DNA from: Tetrahymena elliotti 4EA
Lineage: Eukaryota > Ciliophora > Oligohymenophorea > Hymenostomatida > Tetrahymenidae
NCBI GenBank assembly: GCA_000231825.2
Contig: JH720328.1
Coordinates: forward strand, 747,334 to 811,333
Reading direction: 5' to 3'
DNA length: 64,000 bases
The translations under genes were made by a program, and so were the position numbers. The notes under the pieces are model-generated. The model did not search any database. It had not been told where the DNA came from and saw only the letters and a program-made list of their open reading frames with translations. Positions 37,939 to 51,800 of this stretch are shown piece after piece (position 1 is the stretch's first letter; every line of letters starts with the position of its first letter).

Positions 37939-39036
37939 AAGCAGGGTTGAAAAACCAAAAAAAAAATCAAATAAAATTCAATTAAATACTTCTTATTTAT
38001 ATAAAAAGATATTTATTTTTAAACCATCTTTTTTTTTCAATCAAATGAAATATTATCAATTGGTCTACAATCTCTTTTCATCATTTGTACAATTTTATAA
38101 ATATTTTGTCTTTTTTAATTTAAATCAAGTAATAAAAAATGGTTTGATGTAATTTATTTTATTTGTTTAATTTATTTTGAAATAAACATAATTAATCAAT
38201 CTATTATTGAAAGATTTCTTCTCAATAAAAATATTAAATTATATATTTGCTATTTTTAAAAGTTATCATGTATATTTATTGTTTGTTGTATGATAAAAGT
38301 TGTAAACTTAATAAAAAAAATGTTGAAATATTCTTTTATCAAAAATAAATAAATAAAATGAAAATAAAAATGAAATAAAAAAATAGAAAAATACCTTTTA
38401 GAATTAAAAACATTTGCAATAACAACACTTTCTTTTTTAATACCGAAGCAATAAATATTTATTGAAATCTTTCTTATTTTGGAAAAAATTTGTATTCAAT
38501 TTTTATTTAAAAAACTAAAATTTTTAAATAATTTAATTTAAAATTGATATTTTTGCTTATTTGAGAGAAAAATATAAAATGAATTGGTCATTATTTTATT
38601 TAAAATATTTTTTGGAATTAATTTTATTTATTTGAAACAATTAGAATTATTTCTGTAGACACATTAAAATCAATTATTATTAAATTAAAAATTTTTTTTT
38701 TAAGAAACTAAAATGAATTCAAATCTTCTGAAGAAGATTTAATTAGAATATATCTCTCAGTTGATTGATTGATGATCAGGAAGTTTAGAATATTAAGAAT
38801 AGGTTAGTTTTCAGCTTTTATTTTTACTCATAAATAAAAAAAAAGAAAATACATTCTTTTCTAACAGATTAATAATTTTTTGATTCTGACTGACTTTTTC
38901 TCATAATAAATTATATTAATTAGTTGTGTAAAATTTTAGATAAAAAAGCTTTTATTAGATAATAAGATACATAAAAAAGTTTACTTCGCAATAAATATTT
39001 TCAAAAAAAATATTTCTTAGACTATTAAAATAATAA
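37939..39036. other. Intergenic between fourth and fifth otubain-like genes
   Basis: 1.1 kb AT-rich spacer. A short frame starting at the ATG at 38712 (MNSNLLKKIQLEYISQ, stopped by TGA within 20 codons) was seen, but nothing links it to a gene. Confidence 0.5.
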
Positions 39037-42000
39037 ATGGACTAAATATAATAGGCTTCAGGATAATATCCCTATCATAATAGAGATGTCTAAGGATAGT
39101 AAAATTATTAAAAGTAATAGCTTTAAGGATAATAGCCTACTAATTAAAGTGATTAAGTATTATAATAATAAACTAATTAAAAGTAGTAGATTTAAGGATG
39201 GAAACCTTATGAAAACTAGAATAGTATAAATTAATAATTGAACCAAAACTAGTAGATTTATGGATACTAACTAAATCAAAATTAAAATGACTAAGGATCT
39301 TCTTCTAATCAAAATCTATAACTTAAAGGATAATAATCTAATGAGATTAAGTAGATTTAACCAGATTAGTTTAATTTTCATGAGTTAGCTTAAATCATTT
39401 AGGAGACTTAGGTATCTCTTCCTAATCAAAATTAACTGACTTAAGGATAATTACCTATTTAGAATTAGTAAAATCCAAATTTTGCTTTTAGAATAAACTC
39501 ATAAAATCAAGGACCTTATCAATAATAACAATAGGATTAAGTATAATACGCTAATGGTAGCAAGTAAATTTATGAAAATTAAACTAATTAAAACTAGCAA
39601 CCATATGCATAATAAAAAATTTCGTAATAGTAGTTTTAAGGATCTCTTCCTAATCTAATGTAGCAGGTTTAAGCATAATACCCAAACTAAAATTAATAAA
39701 CAGGAAATGGTTTGATTAGTTAAAACTAATAACCTTAAGTACCTTATCCTAACCAAAATTAATAGGTGTAAGGAAGTTAAAATAATGAGAGTAAATAAAC
39801 AATAGAAAATAAGCCAAATTACAATTAGTAGGTTGATAGATAATAATTTAGGTAGTAATAATAATTTTAAGGATTATTAGCTAATCAAAACTTACAGGTT
39901 TAGGACTAATTGCCAAGCTAAAATTTACAGGCATAAGGATTATTGTCTAATTAGAATTAGCAATTCACAACAAAAGATTTGTTGAGTCAAAAATAATAAA
40001 TTCAAGAATCTAATCCTAATTAAAATTAATAAGTTTTAGATTAAGGATAAATCTCTAATCAGGGTAAATAAATCTATATAAATTAACCAATTTAAAACTA
40101 GCAGGCTTAAGGGTAATAATTGATTAAAAATGTTGAGGCTTAAGGATCTTTACGTAACCAAAACTAAAAGATTTTAGAATAAATTCCAAATATGAATATG
40201 TAAAATATTTAGGATATTCCTTTTCAAAACAAATAAATTTTAGGACCTTATCCAAATCAATAGTAATAGGTTTCAGGACCTCATCTGAATTAAAACTAAT
40301 ACGCTTAAGGATTTTAGCCTTTTAAAAGCAATTAGATTCAAGGTGATTAGCCAAATTAAAACTAGCAGACTTAAAAATAATAATTTAATTGGAATTTTCA
40401 AAAATCTTATTAAAATTAATAGTTTTAAGGATAAATCACAAATTAGAATTAGCAAAAAATCTAAGGGTACAATATTTTTGGAACCTAAACATTTTATGTA
40501 AATTATCCAAATCAAAACTAGTAGTATAATGAAGATTAACATAATAATTTTATTCAAGGAGATTAGAATAGCTAAAATTAGCAGGTGATTTAATAATTAC
40601 CTTTTGAAGACTTACTGAGTTAAGGATTAAATCAGTAGACATAAGGTTTATAACAATAAAACCAATAATTTTATGGATAAAACCCAAATTATGTAAAGAA
40701 TTTTCAGTAGTATTTACCTAGTTAAAACTAATCAGTTTAATTACTAGGAACTTAATAGAACAATTAAATTTAAGGTTAATAACCTATTCAAAACTAATAG
40801 GTTTAAGAATAATAACTAAATCAGAACTAACCTAATCCATTCTAAAATTTTTAAGGATAGTTTGATAATTAGATTTAGTAATAATAAGAAAATTAATAAC
40901 CTATTTAAAATATTTAAGGATTTTCATCTCAATAAAACTAGTAGATTAAAGGGTAATAGCCTCTTGATAACTCATAGATTTAAGGTGAATAGCCTTATGA
41001 AATGTAATAAATTGAAGAGTAAAAATCAACTTCAGATTAGGTGGTGTTTGCTATTTAAAATAACTACTATGAAGGTAAAATAAAATTTGATAATAAGGAA
41101 TATGAAGAAGAGGATATTATTGAAATATTTTAAGATAGAGATATTATTCAAATAATGAAATATTGTGAGTTTTATATTAACTTGAAAATAGATAAATTAA
41201 AGCAGCAGCAACAACAATATTTAATAGATAAGCTTAATTTTCGTTATGAATCTTTGTAATCATTTGAATCTTTAAGATCATATGCTAAAACTAACATCAA
41301 AGGTGAATAGCTTGCATAGGCTTATTATGATGCCAACAAAGACTTTCCTTTCTAAATTCTAATTAGAGGAGATGGCAATTGTTTCTATAGGTCTTTTATG
41401 CTAAGCTATATTTACTCTATTTTCATTTAAAAAAATTCAAAAGAGATTACAACACTTTTTAAGCGAGTTCAAAATTTGAAAGATTTAAATTACAAAATAG
41501 ATAACATTACACAGGATCAAATCAACCTATCACAAGATTTTAAATGCAATTTTTTGCAATTTTGGATTAAAGCCTTCATTGATTATCAAATGCAACTGAG
41601 TCAAAATAATATATATGATTTACAAAGTCTCTTTAAAGAATACAATAATGTTCCTTATGTTGATGCTGCTACAGTCATTCTTTGTAGAAATATCATTTTA
41701 GAGAAATTTAATTAACTGTTAACTGATCCTGATTATTGCTATTTTATCACTGAAGAAGCAAAAGAGTAAAGTCCTAAATATCTTTTACTTTATGGTTAAG
41801 AAGCAGAAGATGTAATCATACCAATTGCAGCAAAAGTAAAATTTTTATCATTTTAAATTAATTCTCCAAAGCTAAATTTTAAAAACTTCTTTTCTATTTT
41901 TCTAGAAAAAAATTAATTAATAAAAAAATCCAATAATTTAATAGAATTTATTTTGTTTTTTTGCAAAAAATGAGGGTTTTAAAATTAAATAACTTTATTA

Positions 42001-43380
42001 GCTTTACAAAACAAAATAAAGAATAAAATTAACTTACTTTTTAAATAAAAAAAGGCTTTTGGAGTTGATTTAAAAGTAAAAAATATATATAGAATAAACC
42101 AGTAAATATTCTAAGATGAGTTGATGTATAAAAATGAGTAATAAATAGAATCAAATATTATAGTCTCTGTTTTATTTACAAAAGGTCACTATAATTGTTT
42201 ATTTACAAAGGAAATATATTCTTTAAACTAAAAATCTTTTATATGGCCTAAATTCGAGGAGGAATTAGAACCTACTTAAACAAACGAAATTTCTAGTAAT
42301 GAAGATATTTATTTTGTTGAGGATGAGACAGAAGAAGTTTCAAATAAAATGTAAATATATTCAGGAAAAGACAATAGATATCAAACATTCATCTAAAAAT
42401 AAGAATAAGAACATTTATTAAAATAATTTGCTTGTTTTAGATGCAAAAAAATGTAATAAGGGATTATAGTAGTAGAAGTTTCTACTCGATAATAGTAATA
42501 ATACTGCTATTAATGTATTAAATAAAAAAAGAACAAGAATGATAAAAAAAATGAAATCTATGATAAAGAAAAGTTTAAAGAATTTTTAAAAACTTTTGAT
42601 GAAAGTGAAAGTTGCTCAAAATGTAAAAAAAAACTGAAATCTATTTAAATTTTTAAATGCAAAAAATATAAAGGCTTGTTGACTAAAAAGTATTGTGTTG
42701 ATTGCTTAGGGGAAAAGTACTAAAATGCGGATCTTTTTAAACCCATATGGTATGACATATTTTAATTTAAAGAAAAGTTTTCTGAAGACTATCCTTGTTT
42801 TGCTTGTAAAAAATTTGACCATTCCATTAATTACATAGTTAGATATTAAAATAATTAAGATTTTTCTTTATTTTTAGTTATTTGCAGATAATGCTACATA
42901 CAAATTTATAATCAATTTTTCAACAAGTTAAATGAAATTCAAAAATTAGGAGGAAAAAATTTTTTAGACAAGTGCTGTTTATGTAATAATATTGATTAAA
43001 TATTTAACTATGAGAATAACTAAAATATTTGCCTCACTTGCATTTAATCTAAGCTTGATGAGACCAATCCAGAAAATTTCAATCAAAATATAGCCAAAAT
43101 TAATTCAGAAATATTTAAATAAAATCTTTGTATTTACTGCTTATCTTAAAGGAATAATTATTTATAAGAAGTATTAGATGTTTCAGCTCCAGCTTATAAT
43201 TATTGTGAACCTTACTGCTATTTATGCTAAAGGTGCATTCTCAGAATTTTCAAGTATCAAAAAATTCAGGTTGAAGAAAATTTTACTTTAACATTGCCTT
43301 ATTTTACCAAAACAGTTTAATTATAATTAAATTTTAAATAATTTCATTTAGAAAGGATAAAGAAAATTATTAATGAATGA
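39037..43380 (+). CDS. Otubain-like (C65/OTU) protease with N-terminal Q/N repeat and five CxxC zinc-ribbon modules
   Basis: Exons 39037-41835 and 42055-43380 join in phase 0 to 1,374 residues; TGA at 43378-43380. Residues 1 to about 670 are a Q/N tract built on degenerate units such as PNQNQQIQG. An acidic/helical linker follows, then the OTU domain. LIRGDGNCFYRSFML gives Cys782; after the family-conserved intron comes AFGVDLKVKNIYRI; VSVLFTKGHYNCLF gives His978. From about residue 1050 there are five Cys-pair modules (CFRC/CYQC, CSKC/CVDC, CFAC/CRQC, CCLC/CLTC, CIYC/CYLCQRC) that look like zinc ribbons. Compared with the copy at 11.4 kb, the low-complexity tract has moved to the opposite end of the protein. 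Deubiquitinase activity is inferred from an intact triad region. The Cys modules could bind nucleic acid or protein; nothing in the sequence decides which. Confidence 0.82.
39040..41060 (+). repeat. Q/N-rich degenerate repeat tract (GQxPNQNQQ type)
   Basis: About 670 codons in which a Gly-Gln or Gly-Ser step followed by Pro-Asn-Gln-Asn-Gln-Gln recurs every 12-20 residues. It uses TAA, TAG, CAA and CAG for Gln. It forms the whole N-terminal half of the 39037-43380 protein. Confidence 0.8.
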
Positions 43381-45820
43381 AACCAATTAAAATAAGAAAA
43401 TTATTTTTTTTACTCCTTTTAACAATCAATTTACCTATTTCATAATTTTTAATAGACCTTAATATATTATTAACAATCCAAGCACATGTGGCATTTCTTT
43501 AAAAAGTTATTTTAAAAATTTACTAACAATTAAAAAAATTTAATTTAATTTTTCAATTAAAATAAATAAAATTTCATTAACTTATAAATGTTCTTTTTTG
43601 TTAATCTAGTTATAATAGTAATATATGCCAAGATATTTTATAAAATTTAGTTTCTTTTGCTTTAAGGAAAAAAATAAGTTCCTAAAAAAATTCTAATTTA
43701 TATATTATTTTTAAATGTTTTTAATTTTAAAATAATTTTTTAAATCAATTAAAATAAATTAATTATTATTTTATTTATTTTCAAATAATAGTTCGTTAAT
43801 GTATAATGCTAAATTTTTAATTTTATTTTTTAAATTTATTCTAAGACTCAAGCAAAAATATTCATCTATCTTTAAAACAGCCTTTAAAATAGTTAAGCAA
43901 ATTTTATTTTATTTAACTCTTATTTTAACATATATCAAAATTATATTTGTTAGAAATGCTTTTTGCTCATAATTTCTCTTCTCTTTTTAATATCAATAAG
44001 TAGATTGCCAAATTTAGGAAAATTTCAGCCATATTTAAATGATCTTAAGAAGGTAATCTTTAGTAGCTAGTAAGATATTTCCTTAAAAAATCATAAAGTT
44101 TTTCTAACTACAAAAATAATTTTATGTGTTAATTTAAATAGAATTAAAATCATTTGATTAGCATTTTATATATTATATTTGATGCTTATTCTGCTAATGA
44201 TTTTAGCTTTTTAATCCTTTATTTTTTATTGAATACCTCAAAATACATCAATAGAGTAGAGTTTATTATCAAAGAAGCTTTTTTTTAAAAATTTATGATA
44301 TTTTCAAGATTTAAAAAACTACATTTTTTGGTTCCTTGCATGCTTCATGCTTATTAATTTATTTCAAACAACAACTTGAGTGCTTTAGAAATAAAGATAT
44401 TTTAGACAAATTTTAATTTAATTTTATTGCAAATGATGCAAAAGAATAAGAATATAGAAAAAATATTCAATGTATTGTTTGTGACTATTCATTCTTTTTG
44501 CTTAAAATTTATTTTGGAAGTAAAAATGTAAATTTAATTGTATTGAAATAAAAATGATTAAGGTTAAGCCTTTAATTGGATAATTGATTGTTAAAATTAG
44601 GAAGAAAGTAATGTTTTAGTAATCAGATTAGATTGAATGAGGATAATTTAGATAATTGAAGATAAGTAATTAGGTAGTTATATAGAAATTGATTCAAGGA
44701 AATTAAATACACTCAATTTAGGATATTTTTTAATATTTTTAATAACTGTTGACCTTTTATATTTTTGTTTTAAATCTAATTCAATATTATAGTATGGATC
44801 AATTCAATCGAATTTTAAATTGGAATATAACTATTTAATTTTACAAAAAAGTATATAAAAAAATATGTATATTATAATCTTTGTTTAAGAAAAAACAAAT
44901 GGATAAAATGAGCGAGCGGTGTAATAAGATAAAAAAATAAAAGGATGTACGAAATTATGCATAATTCAATTTTTAATTATAAAGAAAAATATACATATTG
45001 TTTATATGAAAGCAAACAACAATATTAATTTACCATTCCTCTATTTTCATTAAATTAATAGAATTGTTTATTATTTAGATAGTTAGTTAGTAAATAAGTC
45101 TTTTGTTTGTGATAATAGATAGACAGAATGACAATGACAATAAAGTAAATAATTACATAGAAAGTAATAGAGATTTTCTAAAGAAAATAATTATTTGATA
45201 GAATGAATGAATGATAGATACATTGATTCATGGATTGTTCAATAGAATAACTATTATTAATATTTAATATTTAACAAGTTAAAAGTAAAAGGAAAATAAT
45301 CCTGGTATTGATTGTTTGATTGATAAATATAAAAGAAAAATAAATCAATAACAAAATAACAACAAAAATCTTATATATAATATATTCACTTGTAAATAAA
45401 TTAATTGTTAAAGGAGTTTATAATACTTACTTACACCATTTTCAGTAAGCGTAAGCAGATAAAGCAAACTCTGAAACTACTGCACAAGCAGGATAAATAT
45501 TTATTATAACATACAAGAGTAATACAGATTGTAGAGTTGGTAGGAATATACTTACCTTGAAGAGAACTTAAAATTATAAAAAATTATTAGTCTTATTTGT
45601 TACCATAATAATAGATAGTTTAGCAAGACAAAAACATAGCATCATTAAAGAAACAAAGCCTATTTTTAAGAGTATTTGAATAGGACTTATATTAAAAGAA
45701 ACGAAAATTCAATATAAAAGTTTTTATTTTAGACACTTTATCTAAAATACCAAGAGAATCGCTGCTTTAATTCATTTAACTTAAATATTTAAGACAATAA
45801 TTACTTGATATTGTAAGAAG
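43381..45820. other. Intergenic, 2.4 kb
   Basis: AT-rich spacer upstream of the adenylyl cyclase. The part nearest the cyclase (45.4-45.7 kb) is less AT-rich and carries splice-site-like signals on the minus strand. Short open frames near 43.95 and 44.4 kb (one with CIVC) are too weak to call. Confidence 0.5.
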
Positions 45821-48800
45821 ATGAATGCAATACCAATTTCTAATTCTAATTCATTTTTGGGATTTGTCCCTTCAATGGTAGTTTAGCACTTGCACTAAAA
45901 AAGTACTGATAAATAAAAGATCGTTTTACCAGAAAAGTAATCCCTTAAATCAGTTGTTATGTTTGCTGATATTAGTGGTTTTACGAACCTAACTGAAACT
46001 TTAAGTAAAAGAGGTCCAGAAGGTGCAGAAATTATTGCCTTTGCTATCAATCGTTATATGGAATTGATGGTTAAGGAAATTGGAAGATCTGGAGGTGATA
46101 TTTTTAAATTTGCTGGTGATGCAATGATTGTCGTTTGGCCTCCTCCAAAGTAGGAAAATTAACTCTAAAATACTTGTCGTTAAGCTGTTTAGGCTGCACT
46201 TTCAATTTAATCTAAGTTAGATAATATGAATATCACTGATGGTGTTAAGCTATCAGTTAAAATTGGTTTCGGTGTAGGAGATTTCTCTATTATTTACGTT
46301 GGTGGTATATTTGGAAGAGCAGAATATCTTGCAGCAGGTGCTCCTCTTACCCAAGCTTTCAGTGCAGAGCATGAGGCTGAATCAGGAGGTGTTATAAACT
46401 GCTCTCAGTAGATCTATGAATTAATTTAAAATCATTTTGAATGTAGTGTAAAGAACTCAGAACATAAGATATATTAAGTGTTGAAAGTTAAAGAAAAAGT
46501 TATGGTAAGAAATTAAATTAAAACAACAACCAAAAAACTCAATTTTCCTTTATCAAATCAAAAATGCAGAGCAAAATTATTTGGCAGTGTTTACCAAAAA
46601 CGATATTTCAAAATTTATTGATTTGTTTCAAAACAGCACATTAAAGCTAACTTTCTCCATAAACAGCAGCATTATTTTATAGCATTTTTTATCTATTTCA
46701 AAAAAGCACAAATTGTTTTTACTTGGTTCTAATACATACCAATGACCTCAAATATTATTAATTTTAATACAAGCTTTTCTTTTAGTAAATAAAAAAAGAT
46801 ATCTGAAAAATTATTGGACTCAAAGAGTAATTTCCCTTTATCTCTCTGTTTTCAAAAAAAAAGAGATGGATTATTTAATTTTTGATTAGTTTGGTTTGTT
46901 TGTTAGTTAGTTAGTATGAAATAGTTTATCTTGGAATTTACAGAAAAATTAAGATTTTTGTTTTTGAATAATTTTGATTTTGAAAGATTACAAAATAAAT
47001 AATTTTCGGTAACAAACCAAAATAAAATATGAAAACCAATCCTAAATTCGATTTTGAGAATAGCAAAATAAAATTATGATATTAAATAGGCTTCAATAAA
47101 TGCATTTTAGGATTGTATCACCCACCACTCACTTTATCAATTAAAATAAATTGATGTTTTTTTGATTTCTCATATTACTGTTACTTGAATGATAAATTTG
47201 AAATTAAGATTTGTATCTAATTATTTTACCTTACGCACTTCTTTTTATGATAAAAATTAATCAATTCCAAAAAATTTTTAAAAAAACACTACAACAAACA
47301 CTCAAAACCAACTCTCATTATCATTTGATAAAAAACAAAATAAAATGCTTTTAATTTTGTTTGAATCAGTATTTAATTTTATTTTTTTGCTAAAATAAGG
47401 TCAAAGCCGATGCCATGATGATTAAAGACAAAATGAGGGCATCTGATATAGAAAAAATAAAGAATGGAGTATTACAATATGTGCCTCGTTCTCTTTAGGC
47501 TTACATTTAATACGAATAAGAATAATGGAGTTCTGAACTGAGAGTGGCTACAATTCTGTTTATGAATATAGGTATTGACTTGTCTGATTGTGATGATTCA
47601 GAAGGTTTAAATAAAATCCAAAAAGTCATTTAAACTATCCAAAAATGTGTTTACATGTATGAAGGTTCTTTAAATAAATTTCTTATGGACGATAAAGGTT
47701 CTACATTAATTGTTGTGTTTGGTTTACCTCCTATCACACATTAAGATGATGCTGTAAGAGCTGTACTGTGTTCATATGCAATAAAAAACTAATTAAGTAA
47801 GAACAAATTTAAAAAATATTATTTATCTTTTGAGGTTACTCACCAAATTCTGATTAAGAATTTATTTCTTCTTTACTATCTAAAAAGGAAGTAAAGCAAT
47901 CAATCAATAATTTATTTATTAATTAATAAATTAATTGTTTGATAAAATTAAAAATATCAAATTAATTATTATTTTACAAGAATAAATTTTTGCAATCTAT
48001 ACAATACCATCAATTAGAATAAAATTAATAAACAACCATAGTAAATTCAAATTGTAAATTCTTCCGCCACCACAAAATTAATTTCATCAATTTTTTCTTG
48101 TCATCAATCAAAAATTTAAAATTGAAATTTTGTAAGCAAATAAATTTTTCATTTTTCGAAAAATTTCAGCTTACTTTGGAATCCATGAATCCATCATTGA
48201 AGAATTCATTTTTTCATAATTTACTTTGATGATCAAATGAACAAATGATATTAATTCATTTGATTTTGAAGTAGAGAAATATACTCAAAAATAGATTAAA
48301 TAAAATAAATTGATTCATTTTAATCAATTAATATTCATACTCTTAATTAAATAAATAAATAAATATAAAGCGGCATTTAATTTAAGAAAAGGCTTATCTC
48401 TAATAAAAAAACTAATTAATTTTAATTGATTTTGTTTTGTTAATTCAATATAAAAGAAATTTAATTTTAATCTTAAAAATTTTTTTTTAATTAGGAAATA
48501 AAAATTGTAAATGTAGTATTGGTATTGGTACTGGGTTAGTTTTTGCTGGCGTTGTTGGTACAAGTGGTAATAGAAGAGAGTATTCCGTTATTGGTGATAG
48601 TGTCAATTTATCAGCTCGTATTATGTAAAAAGCATGTGAGTAAACAGATGACAAATTCAAAATATTGTGCTCTGAGGCTACTGTGAAATAGGCTCAGAAC
48701 AAAATTTCATTCAAGTTTAAAGATGAATACAAATTTAAGGTAAATTTATTTTGAGTATGCTAGAAAGAAAAAAAACTTCTTGTGTTAATAAAAAATAGGG

Positions 48801-51800
48801 AAAATCTGTTTTTCTTCCAATTTATTACCCACTCGATTTGGATGATAACTAAATAAGGGATTTAGATAGAGAAAATAGATTCCCTTCACTAAGAACTCAC
48901 TTTTTTTCTTTTCCCATGGATCTCAAAGAAAAACAGCTTAAAAAAAAGTTCTTTAACTTTATGATTGGTAAGGAAAGGATAGATTAATTTTATGATGCCA
49001 AACATCAGATGCAAAAATTTTTAGAATAAAGTGAATCCACAAATTTAAATTAGATTCTTAAAGGGTGTCTTTTTATTTAAGGAGATATGGGTATGGGAAA
49101 GAGTCTTTTTCTTAGAAATCTCATTTATGAAATTTAATCACAAATTGATAGAAATAGTAAGAAAGTTACTTATGAATATAATGAGAGACCTAGTATTATT
49201 GTTTCAACTCTTGATCCTTCTAACAAGTTCAAAAAAATGAATATTATGCGTTCTATTTTAAAAGAAATAATTTAAGTTATTGAGAGAAGAACATACGAAT
49301 AAAGTTAACTCTAGCAGTTATTTGGTGATAAATTGTATAATTAGATTTTCAAAAAAGACAAAGAGAATGACGATCTTAAATCAAACAAAAAAGGATAAGT
49401 TCTTGATGATAGAAAAAATTTCAATGTTGCTAATTTCATAAACAAAGGAAAATGTAAACAATACCTTTTCTTTCTTGATTTAATATATTTAGAATGATTT
49501 TTTATTTTATCATTTAAAAGTCTAATCTGAAAGTCTAAGATATGAGAGCCCAAGCTAAGAATTTGAAAAAAGAGTCAATGATTTTAAAGAAATATGTGGT
49601 ATTGTTGAATACAATTATGTTGAAAATTTCCCTCCTCCCTTCAACACATTGAAAGAAAAAGAATTTAAAGAGAGACATAAAGAAGAAAAGAAATAGCTAT
49701 CAAAGTTGGCCTTAGAAATTTTTTCCATTTATTTTTGTTAAACTTTATCAAAGGGATCCAGAAAAAGTAAATTATTTTTTAATTGATTTTTATTGTATTA
49801 TTTAACATAAAAAAAAAAAACACTTCACTAAAATAAGAAAAAATGAACTAGGCTGATGATTATTTATTTTTTTATTACAAATTTAATATTTTTTGCTTTT
49901 AGAGAAGAACATAAAAACTAAAAAATAAAATATCTTTGATTTAAATATTTGAATTATCAAAGTAAGATCAATTAAATTATTTTTTTAATTAAAAGACTCA
50001 ACAACTTCAATTGGTAGTTAAGACAGCAATAGCGACTCTCAAAGAAAATACAAATAAAAAATAGCTCCTCTCATTTTGTGTCTTGAAGATCTTCAATATG
50101 CTGACCCATTTTCTTTCAAAGTTTTAAAAGATATTCTTAAAAAGTTTGACAGAGTGTTTATTGTTGGGGCTATGAGAAATGCTTCAATTGAAAAACCTAG
50201 TTTTCCTACTCCTTTTCTTCCAACTTAAGAAATCTTAAATCAAAATTTCATAAGATAAGTGAAAGAAACATTATATGATGTAGAACATTATAACAACATG
50301 GACAACGATTCATACAATTCAGATATAGGTTCTCTATTTTATTTAATATTTTCACTTTAACTATTTATCATATAGACTTTAATTGGGATTTTAAAATAAA
50401 TTAAAATTTTAATAAAAAATATATATATAGAAAAACAAACTGACTTGTGCAAAGTAATTGAGCTTAAAGGGTTGACTATGGAAGAGATAAAATTAATAAT
50501 CAAAGAAGTTTATAATTTAGATAAACTAAGTTATATTGAAAAGAAAGATTATTATTTGGAGAATTAAGGAAATAACAATGCAAATGGGTAGAGTCCAAAT
50601 GGTCATTAAGATTAGCACAATTTACATTTAATGCAAAATTAGATTAAGAAGAATGAATTAGAAATTAAGCTTAAGGAAAGAATTTCTAAATATGAATAAA
50701 GCAATTTTAGTTATCTTTTCTTTTCTAAAATTAAAAATGAGCTTTCCTATTTCCCAGATCATTTTTTTCATAATTTTTTATATCTGAAAACATCAGGAAA
50801 TCCTTTGACCGCATTACATCTCATTGATAATTTAATTAGACAGAAGTTACTCTTGATTAAAGACAATAATTTCAATCCAAACACCTAAGAATAGGAGGAT
50901 GAATTAAATAATATATACAATTATGATGAATTAGAACCTAAAACTGGATACATCACTCCACATCTTAAAAAGGCAATATTGCTGGAAGATTTAATTACAA
51001 TTGATGTTCCTTTATGTAAATTATCTTATCTAATCTTTCTTTAAATGAATATATCCATTCTTCTTAAAAAAGGTAAATATAATGTAAACACACCAATCTA
51101 AGACAAACTTGGTTGTTTGGATTTGCTTATTCTCAAAATAGCAAGTGTTATAGGAGATATTTTTGATTTACAAACACTCCTTAAAGTTCATCCCTTTGGA
51201 AATGTTTTAAAAACTGATAAACTTGTTGAAGCTCTTAGCCTTTTGACTGATTAAAATATTTTAGAAGTTATTGATTAAAACGAAAATAATGTCATTTATA
51301 GATTTTGTAATTAATTTGTTAGAGAGACTCTCTACTAAAGATTAATCTACACGCAAAGAAGACAAATTCATTTAATTGTTGCAGAAACATTATAAAATAC
51401 CTTATCTCTTCCATATAATGAAGATGAAGATATCGAAAAGCTTAAATATTAATGGCTACTGGGAGAAAACTCAGTAATTAAATCTTAAAAATTATCTTTT
51501 GTATCAAAATTCATTTAAAATAACTAATCTATATCATTAAATAATAGAAAGATATATCTATTGATAATCTACCTCACAAAGCAAAAAGATCAATTATTGT
51601 TAAGAAGATTCAGTCACAGCTTTCATAAACTACTAGCAGTGCAAACACTATGATCAAAGAAGATTATTTATTTAAAAAATCAGATATGAGTAAATATAGT
51701 TGGTCCTAACGTTTTGTACTGATGAGCACCAAAGATATTAGGTATGTATATTTATTTATTAGTTAATTAATTAATTAATTGATTGATTAACTAAAACAAA

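Noticed and set aside
43950..44560. Short plus-strand frames, one with CIVC
   Set aside because: No linked OTU core or consistent splice signals; too short to claim a sixth otubain-family remnant.
45545..45570. ATACTTACCT on the plus strand, resembling the 5' end of U1 snRNA
   Set aside because: It is the complement of a good minus-strand 5' splice site, and the following 150 bases lack U1-like stems.
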